Shown piece by piece: positions 16,591 to 24,901 of a DNA stretch of 64,000 bases. Under the pieces are notes generated by a model. That model saw nothing but the letters and a program-made list of their open reading frames with translations, was not told the origin of the DNA and did no database searches. The stretch is from Erwinia sorbitola. GTDB lineage: Bacteria; Pseudomonadota; Gammaproteobacteria; Enterobacterales; Enterobacteriaceae. Location: contig NZ_CP046509.1 of the NCBI RefSeq assembly GCF_009738185.1, positions 2,111,501 to 2,175,500 on the forward strand, given 5' to 3'. The translations under genes and the position numbers were made by a program. Numbering within the stretch: position 1 is the stretch's first letter; the number at the start of each line of letters is the position of its first letter.

Positions 16591-17970
16591 GTGACTGCTT
16601 TTTCTACCCTGACACAACTTCCAGCCAGCCAGATCGAAAATCTTAACGAACTGGGCTACCTTGATATGACGCCGGTTCAGGCTGAATCACTGCCTGCTAT
16701 TCTTGAAGGGCGGGATGTTCGCGCTCAGGCGAAAACCGGTAGTGGTAAAACCGCAGCCTTTGGTCTTGGTGTGATGCACCGCGTGGATGCCAGCCAGTAT
16801 GTTACTCAGGCGCTGGTACTGTGCCCGACGCGTGAACTGGCAGATCAGGTAGCGAAAGAGCTGCGTCGTCTGGCTCGATTCACCGCCAACATTAAAATCC
16901 TTACCCTTTGCGGCGGTCAGCCGGTTGGCGCACAGCGTGATTCACTGGTGCATGCGCCGCAGATTGTTGTGGGCACACCGGGACGTATTCTTGACCACCT
17001 GAAGCGCGAAACCCTGAAGCTGGACGGCATTACCACTCTGGTGCTGGATGAAGCCGACCGCATGCTGGAAATGGGCTTTCGTGAAGATATCGACAGCATT
17101 ATCCGCCACTGCCCGCAGGAGCGTCAGACGCTGTTATTCTCTGCCACCTGGCCACAGGGTATTGCTCAGATTAGCCAGAGCATCCAGCGTAATCCGCTGA
17201 CGGTAGAAACCGGCGATGTTTCCGACCTGCCTGCCATTGAGCAAACTTTCTATGAAGCAGGGCCGCGTGAGAAACTGACAGCGCTGATTGGCCTGCTGAG
17301 TGAGCGTCAGCCATCCTCCTGCGTGGTGTTCTGTAACACTAAACGTGAATGTGATGATATCGCTCATGCGCTGGAATCTGCGAATATCAGCGCGCTCGCG
17401 CTGCATGGCGATCTGGAGCAGCGTGACCGTGACCAGGTGCTGATCCGATTTGCCAACGGCAGCTGCCGCGTGCTGGTGGCTACCGATGTCGCCGCGCGCG
17501 GGCTGGACATCAAATCACTGGCGATGGTGGTTAACTACCAGCTGTCGTTTGATCCGGAAGTGCATGTGCACCGCATTGGCCGTACCGCACGTGCCGGACA
17601 GGAAGGCTGCGCAGTGAGCTTTGTCGCGCAGGATGAGATGATCCGCGCCCATGCGCTGGAAGATTATCTGCAACAGAAACTGGTGTGGCGCAATGTGTCT
17701 GAGCTGAAATCTGTTGCTGCTAAACCGTTACCGGCAGAGATGGTCACCGTGAGCCTGGATGGCGGGCGTAAAGCTAAAATCCGTCCGGGTGACATTCTCG
17801 GTGCGCTGACCGGTGATGGTGGCCTGACGGGCGATCAGGTGGGAAAAATCGATATTGGCCCGACTCAGGCTTATGTGGCTATTCGTCATTCGCAGGCGCG
17901 CCAGGTGATGCAGCAGCTCCATCAGGTGAAAATCAAAGGCAAAACCTGCCGGGCGCGGTTACTGAAATAA
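16591..17970 (+). CDS. dbpA: ATP-dependent RNA helicase DbpA
   Basis: DEAD-box helicase that binds hairpin 92 of 23S rRNA and acts in late 50S subunit assembly. At 459 residues it shows the Q motif (YLDMTPVQAESLP), motif I AKTGSGKT, Ia PTRELA, motif II DEAD, III SAT, and V-VI (ATDVAARGLDI; HRIGRTARAG). The C-terminal ~75 residues form the RRM-like rRNA-binding domain (RPGDILGALTGDGGL). The start is GTG at 16591, aligned with E. coli. The gene is monocistronic, followed by a strong hairpin. Confidence 0.97.
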   Translation: MTAFSTLTQLPASQIENLNELGYLDMTPVQAESLPAILEGRDVRAQAKTGSGKTAAFGLGVMHRVDASQYVTQALVLCPTRELADQVAKELRRLARFTANIKILTLCGGQPVGAQRDSLVHAPQIVVGTPGRILDHLKRETLKLDGITTLVLDEADRMLEMGFREDIDSIIRHCPQERQTLLFSATWPQGIAQISQSIQRNPLTVETGDVSDLPAIEQTFYEAGPREKLTALIGLLSERQPSSCVVFCNTKRECDDIAHALESANISALALHGDLEQRDRDQVLIRFANGSCRVLVATDVAARGLDIKSLAMVVNYQLSFDPEVHVHRIGRTARAGQEGCAVSFVAQDEMIRAHALEDYLQQKLVWRNVSELKSVAAKPLPAEMVTVSLDGGRKAKIRPGDILGALTGDGGLTGDQVGKIDIGPTQAYVAIRHSQARQVMQQLHQVKIKGKTCRARLLK

Positions 17971-17977
17971 TAAAACA

Positions 17978-18005
17978 GGGCCGGATGGGAAATTGCATCC
18001 GGCCC
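17978..18005. terminator. Terminator of dbpA
   Basis: GGGCCGGATG / CATCCGGCCC stem with an eight-base loop between the convergent dbpA and the monooxygenase-fold gene. No T run follows. Confidence 0.6.
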
Positions 18006-18028
18006 TCAGCAACCTGATACGCGGTGAT

Positions 18029-18316
18029 TTAGATTTTGGTGATCACCGGAGGTTCAGCCAGCAGGTTTTCAACTCCCGCCAGCAGTGCTTTAAAGTGGGG
18101 CTGCGCTTCATGCAGTTCGATAGCGGCAGCGCTTTTCCACGTTTCATGGAACAGGAACAGATCGCTGTTCTCAACGCTGCGGTACAGATCGTAATGTACG
18201 TTTCCTTCCTCCAGGCGGCTCGGCGCCACGCAGCGGTTCAGCACTTCATACAGCGCATTGCCTTTACCGGTAGCAGCGGCGAAAGTGGCAACGATCATAA
18301 TTGGTTTGTCAGACAT
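18029..18316 (-). CDS. Putative quinol monooxygenase (ABM fold)
   Basis: A 95-residue protein of the antibiotic biosynthesis monooxygenase family, a dimeric ferredoxin-like fold; the best-known relative is E. coli YgiN. Typical features are IMIVATFAAATGKGNALYEVLN, the HYDLYRS strand and LFLFHETWKSAAAIELHEAQPHFKAL. The start at 18316 (MSDKPIM) has AAGGAGAGACAG upstream; an in-frame ATG seven codons earlier lacks a site. Family members act on quinols or are heme-degrading or stress-related; nothing here fixes the substrate. It stands alone between dbpA and the mgtC-like gene. Confidence 0.8.
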   Translation of the reverse strand: MSDKPIMIVATFAAATGKGNALYEVLNRCVAPSRLEEGNVHYDLYRSVENSDLFLFHETWKSAAAIELHEAQPHFKALLAGVENLLAEPPVITKI

Positions 18317-18437
18317 CTGTCTCTCCTTTAGAAACATCGAACAACGGCGCTGATAACAGAATGTAATCCCACCGCCTAAATTTTGCAGCTTTTAAGCCTG
18401 GCATGTTTGTGCCGGTTTGACATGATCTTTTCAGGCT

Positions 18438-19094
18438 TCAGTGCATTTCTACTGACTCTACGCCTTTGATCTCCAGCAGGGAATCATATAGCTCATGCGG
18501 CTGTCGTTTGCGTGACAGTGTCACGTCTACCATCATTTCACATAGCCCACTTTCTGCATCACGGTTGACGACAGAAACTTGCCCCATACGCACCTGCTGC
18601 TGCTGAAGTGCTATCAGCACCACAGGGACACTTTTGGCCTTCAGATGAAATACCAGCGTATGGTGACGACCAATAAGCCAGTAGCTGATACGGCGGAAGG
18701 TTTCAAGCACCAGCAGCGCCAGCAGGGTGCCGTAAATGCCTATTTCATACATACCGCTACCGATCACCAGACCGATTGCCGCCGTTACCCACAGACCGGC
18801 GGCGGTAGTCAGCCCTTTAACCACCTGTTTTTGAATAATAATGGTACCGGCACCCAGAAACCCCATACCGCTGACAACCTGTGCCGCAATACGGCTGGGG
18901 TCAAGGCCGACGTGGTTTTGCGAAAGAATATCGTCAAAACCATATTTGGAGACGATCATAAACATGGCGCTGCCAATACCGACCAGAATATGGGTGCGTA
19001 AGCCGGCTTCTTTCGCCCGCAGCTGGCGTTCAAGACCAATTAACCCTCCGAGCGCACCAGCAAGTGCAATACGTAATAGTAAATCGACAATCAT
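18438..19094 (-). CDS. MgtC/SapB family inner-membrane protein
   Basis: A 218-residue protein. The first ~135 residues hold four or five transmembrane helices with the MgtC signature (GGLIGLERQLRAKEAGLRTHILVGIGSAMFM; VSGMGFLGAGTIIIQKQVVKGLTTAAGLW). A C-terminal soluble ACT-like domain follows (about residues 145-218). MgtC relatives are linked to growth in low magnesium and to modulation of the F1F0 ATPase; YhiD is a relative in E. coli. The upstream gap to ydbJ (19095-19294) is AT-rich and may hold a leader, but no structured element or leader peptide stands out. Confidence 0.88.
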   Translation of the reverse strand: MIVDLLLRIALAGALGGLIGLERQLRAKEAGLRTHILVGIGSAMFMIVSKYGFDDILSQNHVGLDPSRIAAQVVSGMGFLGAGTIIIQKQVVKGLTTAAGLWVTAAIGLVIGSGMYEIGIYGTLLALLVLETFRRISYWLIGRHHTLVFHLKAKSVPVVLIALQQQQVRMGQVSVVNRDAESGLCEMMVDVTLSRKRQPHELYDSLLEIKGVESVEMH

Positions 19095-19294
19095 AACTTA
19101 CCTTTTCTCACTCTCTTTGCAGGTGACTTCAGTCTTCCCTTAACTCAAATCGGGTAGTTATAAAATAAGACAGCAGAGTATTGATATTTATTTAAAGATG
19201 ATTTTGTAAAATTCAATGACAGCTATCGACCTGCTCCGCATCGTAGCATATGCTGGCTGTCGCATTTCTGCGTACGTTACCCGGAGTTTATCAG

Positions 19295-19567
19295 ATGAAA
19301 GCAGCGATATTTTTGCTGGCGGCAGCGACGTTATTATTGTCAGCTTGCAGCAGCGACAGTGATAATGAACCGCCACAGCAGGCTACTGCGGCCCACATTC
19401 CGGCCCGGGTTGTGATGGACGAACTGGCGGAGAGTGCCTGTGCCAACGCGGGCGGTACGCTGGCGTTGTCCCGTCAGCTTGATGGCAGCTCGGTGGGGAT
19501 GTGCCAGATGGCCAATGGTCGTCGCTGCGGGGAAAGTGCGCTGATAAACGGAAGCTGTGTGCGTTAA
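19295..19567 (+). CDS. ydbJ: DUF333 lipoprotein, YdbJ-like
   Basis: A 90-residue lipoprotein. It has the signal MKAAIFLLAAATLLLSAC with lipobox LSAC (modified Cys18), a Ser/Asp-rich linker, and a DUF333 domain at the C-terminus (CANAGGTLALSRQLDGSSVGMCQMANGRRC). The domain has four cysteines, which could form disulfides. The start at 19295 has CCGGAG upstream. Ser-Ser after the lipid Cys predicts outer-membrane sorting. In E. coli ydbJ is close to hslJ and ldhA; here ldhA is also next door but hslJ is not seen. Function unknown. Confidence 0.8.
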   Translation: MKAAIFLLAAATLLLSACSSDSDNEPPQQATAAHIPARVVMDELAESACANAGGTLALSRQLDGSSVGMCQMANGRRCGESALINGSCVR

Positions 19568-19608
19568 CCGGCTTTATACTGCGGCACAGGTCATGCGCGG
19601 ATAATACA

Positions 19609-19660
19609 GGGCGAGGCACGCCTCGCCCGGACAGGTGCCAGCATACCTGGCACCCGTCGG
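19609..19660. repeat. Two-hairpin intergenic repeat, copy B
   Basis: GGGCGAGGCACGCCTCGCCC (19609-19628) followed by GGTGCCAG / CTGGCACC with loop CATAC (19634-19654) and CGTCGG. Same design as copy A at 4914, with changed but still paired stem bases. Confidence 0.65.
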
Positions 19661-19670
19661 AATGCACCGC

Positions 19671-20663
19671 TTAATTCGTTAAAACGTTATCGCATGGCTC
19701 ACCTTTTTCCAGCCGACGCAAATTATCCAGCGTCGTCTCGGCAATACTGGTCAGCGCTTCCGCCGTCAGGAATGCCTGATGCCCGGTAAATAGCACGTTG
19801 TGGCAGGCCGACAGACGGCGGAATATATCATCCTGAATCACGTCGTTGGATTTATCTTCAAAGAACAAGTCACGCTCGTTTTCGTAGACATCCATTCCCA
19901 GTGAGCCAATTTTCTGCTGCTTCAGAGCATCAATTGCCGCCTGTGAATCAATCAGGCCACCACGGCTGGTGTTAATAATCATTACCCCGTCTTTCATCTG
20001 GGCAAAAGCCTGTTCATCCAGCAGATGATGGTTATGCTCCGTCAGCGGGCAGTGCAGGGTAATAACATCTGACTGACTAAACAGCGTTTTAATATCTACA
20101 TACTCCGCACCCAGTTCCAGCGCCTGCGGGTTCGGGTAAGGGTCAAAAGCCAGCAAACGCATACCGAAACCTTTCAGAATACGCATCGTCGCTATGCCGA
20201 TCTTGCCGGTACCAATCACTCCCGCAGTACGGCCATGCATATTGAAACCAATCAGACCTTCAAGCGAGAAATTCGCATCGCGTGTGCGCTGATAGGCGCG
20301 ATGAATACGACGGTTAAGGGTCATCATCATACCCACCGTATGTTCCGCCACGGCTTCCGGGGAGTAGGCTGGCACACGAACTACCTGCAGACCCAGCTCG
20401 CGAGCGGCATCCAGATCAACATTATTAAACCCGGCACAGCGCAGGGCGATGAATTTTATGCCCAGTTCAGCCAGCTCTTCCAACACTTTGCGGCTACCGT
20501 CATCGTTGACGAAAATACAGACGCCATCACAGCCAACGGCGTTCTTCGCCGTTCGTTCGCTTAACAGAAAGTCAAAAAACTCCAGCTCGAAGCCAAACTC
20601 TTCATTGACCAGTGTGAGGTATTTTCGGTCATACTGCTTAGTGCTATATACCGCAAGTTTCAT
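19671..20663 (-). CDS. ldhA: Fermentative D-lactate dehydrogenase
   Basis: NADH-dependent reduction of pyruvate to D-lactate in fermentation. 330 residues, near-identical in layout to E. coli LdhA. It is a D-2-hydroxyacid dehydrogenase with Rossmann motif GVIGTGKIG (about residues 150-158) and the catalytic Arg (NTSRGGLIDS), Glu (GMDVYENE) and His (LFTGHQAFLT). The start at 20663 (MKLAVYSTKQYDRKY) matches E. coli and has AAGGAAAA upstream; the frame extends 27 codons further without homology. It is divergent from ydbH, as in E. coli. Confidence 0.97.
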   Translation of the reverse strand: MKLAVYSTKQYDRKYLTLVNEEFGFELEFFDFLLSERTAKNAVGCDGVCIFVNDDGSRKVLEELAELGIKFIALRCAGFNNVDLDAARELGLQVVRVPAYSPEAVAEHTVGMMMTLNRRIHRAYQRTRDANFSLEGLIGFNMHGRTAGVIGTGKIGIATMRILKGFGMRLLAFDPYPNPQALELGAEYVDIKTLFSQSDVITLHCPLTEHNHHLLDEQAFAQMKDGVMIINTSRGGLIDSQAAIDALKQQKIGSLGMDVYENERDLFFEDKSNDVIQDDIFRRLSACHNVLFTGHQAFLTAEALTSIAETTLDNLRRLEKGEPCDNVLTN

Positions 20664-20852
20664 CGCTTTTTCCTTTCGCCATGCGTCAGTTATAACGCAG
20701 TGTAACAACAAATTGTTCCTGTCGGATAAGTCCGTGGTTTTCATGATGTAAAAAACAGCGAATCGTTTGATTTCAGGTGAAAAACTTCACCCGGCGGGGA
20801 TTCCGTGCCATCATTCAGGAGATAATAACGGACTGAACAGGATGTCGCCGCC

Positions 20853-23483
20853 ATGAATCGGGGCTGGAAAATAGCGCTTGCCGTGCTGATGGCAGTGATA
20901 CTGCTGCTGACTGGCATACTCCTCACTGTCACTCATTGGCTGCCCCGGCTGGCCGGTTTTTGGCTGCCTGCTGATACCACTATTGCCCTCGACGGTAACC
21001 CTCGCTGGCACCACGGCGCACTCTGGCTGCCCGGCGTACATTATCGGGCAGGAGAGTGCGAACTGGCTGATGTTAAAGGAGTGGCACTCGCTTATCACCA
21101 GGGGCGCTGGCAGCTTGCCGCCGATGCTGTCACTGTGGATACAGCATGTGCAGCGAATATCCCGGGCTCTGAAACTCAGGATGCCCCTCGTACGCTGGCT
21201 GAATGGCAGCAAATGCTGCCCGCTGCCAATGTTACCGTCCATCAGCTCACCATCGCACCCTGGCAAAGCTGGGCCGGAGAGCTGCGCCTCAATCTCGATC
21301 CTCTGCGCCAGCATCTCTATTATCAGGGCAAGAATCTGTCACTCAATGCCGAACTCAACGGGCAACAGCTGACAGTAACCTCATTAAGCGCTCAGGCTCC
21401 CGGTGTGCCTGAACCTGTCAGCCTGAGCGGAACGCTGACGCTGCCGCGCATCCCTGATGCATTACCAGAAGCGGGTGCATTGCAGGGTGACCTGGCGCTG
21501 GATGCCGTCCCCGATCCCCTCCATTTTCGTCTCGAATGGCAGCAGCAGAACGGCACGCTGGCGGTGACATCGAAGGAGCATCCTGAGCCGCTGCTGACAA
21601 TTCCCTGGGACATCACCCGTGAAGAGATTGTGGTGCAAAAGGGGCAGTGGAGCTGGCCCTGGGCGACACAGCCGCTTTCAGGGGGTTTTACCCTGTCGGC
21701 CAAAGGCTGGATGCAAGGTCTGCCAGCCACGGAGTTGAGCGGGCGCTTTAATATGCTGACCCAGGGCCGTGGTGGTAAAGGTAACGTGGTACTGACGCTG
21801 GGGCCGGGCCATCTTGACTGGCTCAACAGCGAGTTGCCGTTCCGGCTTACGGGTGAAAGTAAACTCGATACCCTGCAATTTTTTGCTGGCTTACCTGGCG
21901 ATTTACGTGGGCCGCTGCTGGATCCGCAAATAGTCATGCGCCCTGGCGCGCTGCTGCGTATGAAAGGGCGTTTGTTAACGTCACTGGAAGTCGATGAAGC
22001 CCGCTGGCCGCTGGCAGGGGTGTCGCTCTCCTCTGCGGGCATCGATGGCCGCTTGCAGGCTATCCTCAGTGTTCACGACAAAGATATGGGGCGATTCCGT
22101 CTGCATCTGGACGGGCGTGCCAGCGATTTCTGGCCGGATAAAGGTCAGTGGCTGTGGCGTTACTGGGGCGACGGATTCCTGGCACCGCTGGCGGCAAAGT
22201 GGGATGTCAAAGGGCATGGACACTGGCAGGATCGGCTTATCGAGCTGACGTCGCTATCCACCGGTTTCGACCAGCTGGCCTATGGCAACGTGACGATGAA
22301 TGCGCCGCGGCTGACGCTGGAGCAGCCTGTAAGGTGGCAGCGCGATCCGCAGACGCCGTCATTCACCGGTCAGCTGAGTCTGAAAGCCAAAGAGACCCGC
22401 TTCAGCAGCGGCGGCTACCTGCCGCCATCAACCCTGACTCTGGCAGTAAAAGGGCAGGATCCGGAAGCGTTTCTGTACAAAGGAAGTTTGCAGGCGCAAA
22501 AAATTGGCCCGGTTCAGGTTCTCGGCCGCTGGGACGGTGAGCGTCTGCGCGGGCAGATGTGGTGGCCGGAGCAGCCTTTAAACGTCTTCCAGCCGCTGGT
22601 AAATCCTGAACTGAAGCTGGCTATTCAGGGCGGCACATTAAAGGCGCAGGTGGCATTTTCTGCCGCCAGCGATCAGGGGCTGAAAGCAGGGGGGCACTGG
22701 CTGGTCAGCAATGGCAATGTACTGCTACCGGATAATGAATTCACGGGCGTTGACTTCTCATTGCCATTCCGTCTGGAAGCACACCGCTGGTATCTGGGAT
22801 CTCACGGGCCGGTATCGCTGCGCATAAAAGAGATTAACAACCAGTTCTCCATGCAAAATGTGACAGCCGATCTCCAGGGCTGGTATCCCTGGAGTGACGG
22901 TCAGCCGCTTCAGCTGAGTAATGTCAGTCTTGAACTGCTTGGCGGCCAGTTGAGTATGGCCAGCCTGCAAATGCCGCAAACTGAAGCGGCGACCATTGAG
23001 CTAAAACATCTGAGTCTCTCCGAGCTGATCACCACGATGAAACTCAAACAGCTGGCGATGTCAGGCTATATCAACGGCGCACTGCCGCTGTGGCTGAATA
23101 ACTCTCACTGGCTGGTAAAAGAGGGCTGGATTGCTAACAGCGGGCCGCTGACGGTTCGCATGGACAAAGATATGGCAGATGCCATCAGCAGTAATAATAT
23201 TGCCGCCGGGGCGGCTATTGACTGGCTGCGCTATATGGAAATATCGCGCAGCTGGGCAACCATTGACCTCGATAATCTGGGGGTAATGAATATGACCGCT
23301 AAAGTGGATGGTACCAGCCGTTTCAGTAACAGAAACCAGCGTGTATCGCTTAACTACAGCCAGCAGGAAAATATGTTCCAGCTCTGGCGCAGTTTACGCT
23401 TTGGCGATAATCTGCAATCCTGGGTGGAACAGAATGCCACCCTGCCGTCGCAAAAGGAAAATCGTGATGAAAGCCCTCAGTAG
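20853..23483 (+). CDS. ydbH: AsmA-like inter-membrane lipid bridge protein YdbH
   Basis: A large envelope protein of 876 residues (E. coli 879). It has one N-terminal transmembrane anchor (about residues 5-27, WKIALAVLMAVILLLTGILL) and a long beta-rich periplasmic body typical of the AsmA-like superfamily. In E. coli YdbH forms a hydrophobic groove that carries phospholipids to the outer membrane, redundantly with TamB and YhdP, and pairs with the lipoprotein YnbE. Here ynbE overlaps its 3' end by 17 bases and ydbL follows, so the operon is intact. Confidence 0.95.
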   Translation: MNRGWKIALAVLMAVILLLTGILLTVTHWLPRLAGFWLPADTTIALDGNPRWHHGALWLPGVHYRAGECELADVKGVALAYHQGRWQLAADAVTVDTACAANIPGSETQDAPRTLAEWQQMLPAANVTVHQLTIAPWQSWAGELRLNLDPLRQHLYYQGKNLSLNAELNGQQLTVTSLSAQAPGVPEPVSLSGTLTLPRIPDALPEAGALQGDLALDAVPDPLHFRLEWQQQNGTLAVTSKEHPEPLLTIPWDITREEIVVQKGQWSWPWATQPLSGGFTLSAKGWMQGLPATELSGRFNMLTQGRGGKGNVVLTLGPGHLDWLNSELPFRLTGESKLDTLQFFAGLPGDLRGPLLDPQIVMRPGALLRMKGRLLTSLEVDEARWPLAGVSLSSAGIDGRLQAILSVHDKDMGRFRLHLDGRASDFWPDKGQWLWRYWGDGFLAPLAAKWDVKGHGHWQDRLIELTSLSTGFDQLAYGNVTMNAPRLTLEQPVRWQRDPQTPSFTGQLSLKAKETRFSSGGYLPPSTLTLAVKGQDPEAFLYKGSLQAQKIGPVQVLGRWDGERLRGQMWWPEQPLNVFQPLVNPELKLAIQGGTLKAQVAFSAASDQGLKAGGHWLVSNGNVLLPDNEFTGVDFSLPFRLEAHRWYLGSHGPVSLRIKEINNQFSMQNVTADLQGWYPWSDGQPLQLSNVSLELLGGQLSMASLQMPQTEAATIELKHLSLSELITTMKLKQLAMSGYINGALPLWLNNSHWLVKEGWIANSGPLTVRMDKDMADAISSNNIAAGAAIDWLRYMEISRSWATIDLDNLGVMNMTAKVDGTSRFSNRNQRVSLNYSQQENMFQLWRSLRFGDNLQSWVEQNATLPSQKENRDESPQ

Positions 23484-23658
23484 CCTGTGGATAGCAGGTG
23501 CTTTACTGCTTCTTGCCGGGTGTATCCCGAGAATTGAAGTTGCCGCGCCGAAAGAGCCGATCACCATCAATATGAATGTCAAAATTGAGCATGAAATTCA
23601 TATCAAGGTGGATAAAGACGTGGAAGCGTTATTAAAAAACCAGAGCGATCTGTTCTGA
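23467..23658 (+). CDS. ynbE: Outer-membrane lipoprotein YnbE
   Basis: A 63-residue lipoprotein: signal MKALSSLWIAGALLLLAGC (lipobox LAGC) followed by IPRIEVAAPKEPITINMNVK and IEHEIHIKVDKDVEALL, which is nearly invariant with E. coli YnbE. It partners YdbH, extending its beta structure to the outer membrane. The start at 23467 lies inside the end of ydbH in another frame, with AAAGGAAA upstream; the longer upstream frame is a shadow of ydbH. Confidence 0.95.
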   Translation: MKALSSLWIAGALLLLAGCIPRIEVAAPKEPITINMNVKIEHEIHIKVDKDVEALLKNQSDLF

Positions 23659-23668
23659 GGGCGGAAAA

Positions 23669-23992
23669 ATGAAACGACTATACTGCGGTATCTTGCTGGG
23701 GTGCCTGTTGTTATCGCCAGCGGTAATGGCCTTAACGCTGGAACAGGCGCGGCAACAGGGGCGGGTAGGCGAAACGCTTAATGGCTATATTGCAGCGGTG
23801 CAGCAGGATGCGGAAACGCTGGCGCTGGTAAAACAGATTAACGAAGGGCGCGCGCACCAGTATCAACTGCTGGCGCAGCAGAATAATATGACCACGCGAG
23901 AAGTCGCCAGCATAGCCGGTTTAAAACTGGTTGAGAGAGCGAAATCAGGGGAGTATGTGCGCGGGATTAACGGTCAGTGGTTGAAAAAGTAG
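23669..23992 (+). CDS. ydbL: YdbL family periplasmic protein (DUF1318)
   Basis: 107 residues with a cleavable signal peptide (MKRLYCGILLGCLLLSPAVMA, probable cleavage after AlaLeuAla-like VMA) and a small helical domain with LEQARQQGRVGETLNGYIAAV and AKSGEYVRGINGQWLKK. It is the third gene of ydbH-ynbE-ydbL, 10 bases after ynbE. In E. coli YdbL modulates YdbH-YnbE assembly in the periplasm. Confidence 0.93.
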   Translation: MKRLYCGILLGCLLLSPAVMALTLEQARQQGRVGETLNGYIAAVQQDAETLALVKQINEGRAHQYQLLAQQNNMTTREVASIAGLKLVERAKSGEYVRGINGQWLKK

Positions 23993-24018
23993 CGGCGGCA
24001 CCGACACAGTGCCACCGC
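23992..24018. terminator. Hairpin between ydbL and azoR
   Basis: GCGGCGGCAC / GTGCCACCGC with one mismatch, overlapping the ydbL stop, between convergent genes. There is no T run. Confidence 0.4.
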
Positions 24019-24059
24019 AAAGGTTGAGGAGGGTAATCTCAACCTGGTCTGAGTGATTA

Positions 24060-24665
24060 TCAGGCAGTGACGATCTGAGAAATCACTTCTTTTGCATCGC
24101 TGGCTGCCTTAGCTGCCACTTCCGGGCCGTAGCCAATGCCTTCAGCAAACACAAATTGCACATCGCTCATGCCCAGGAAGCCCAGGAAAAGAGTCAGGTA
24201 TGGGGTCAGCAGATCGCTTGGGGTATCTTTATGGATACCACCACGGCTTGACAGAACCACAACTTTTTTACCTTTGATCAGGCCTTCCGGACCCTGCTCG
24301 GTGTAACGGAAAGTTACGCCAGCACGGGCAACCAGGTCGAAGTAGTTTTTCAGCTGAGTAGGGATGTTGAAGTTGTACATCGGCGCGGTGATCACGATGG
24401 TGTCATGGGCCTGGAGTTCAGCAATCAGTTCGTTGGAAAGATCCAGAGCTTCCTGCTGACGCGGAGTCAGAGCTGCATCAGATGGACGCAGCGCGCCGAC
24501 TAATTCGCCGTCCAGCACCGGAATTGGGTTCGCAGCCAGATCACGTTCGGTGACTTCATCACCAGGATGGGCAGCTTTCCACTCGGAAACCAGGTGATCA
24601 GCCAGCTGGCCAGACTGAGAGTAACCGGCAAGAATACTTGATTTCAGTACTAATACTTTGCTCAT
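24060..24665 (-). CDS. azoR: FMN-dependent NADH:quinone oxidoreductase / azoreductase
   Basis: Flavodoxin-fold homodimer that reduces quinones by two electrons and cleaves azo dyes, protecting from thiol and electrophile stress. The 201 residues equal E. coli AzoR. Seen are the FMN phosphate loop near SSILAGYSQSGQL, the PMYNFNIPTQLKNYFD block around residue 95, and VVLSSRGGIHK. The ATG at 24665 has AGGAAATAG upstream. Convergent with ydbL and divergent from hrpA, as in E. coli. The promoter gap to hrpA (24666-24901) is AT-rich with no clear operator. Confidence 0.96.
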   Translation of the reverse strand: MSKVLVLKSSILAGYSQSGQLADHLVSEWKAAHPGDEVTERDLAANPIPVLDGELVGALRPSDAALTPRQQEALDLSNELIAELQAHDTIVITAPMYNFNIPTQLKNYFDLVARAGVTFRYTEQGPEGLIKGKKVVVLSSRGGIHKDTPSDLLTPYLTLFLGFLGMSDVQFVFAEGIGYGPEVAAKAASDAKEVISQIVTA

Positions 24666-24901
24666 GGTTCTATTTCCTGTTTTGTGATGCGGAGCACTCT
24701 CCGCTCAATAAAGGACACTTTACGGATAAATTGGCGGCAGTGTAAGTGCGAGTTTTCGATATCAATGTTCAAAAAAATTGAATTAACTCAGGCGGGCAAT
24801 TAAAACGCTAAGTACTTGTCTGTGTTACACTACGCAAAATTCTGATCTCATATTTAATTCATGTTGCCTGATGTAACGGCGACAAAGCGAGTTTTACTAC
24901 C

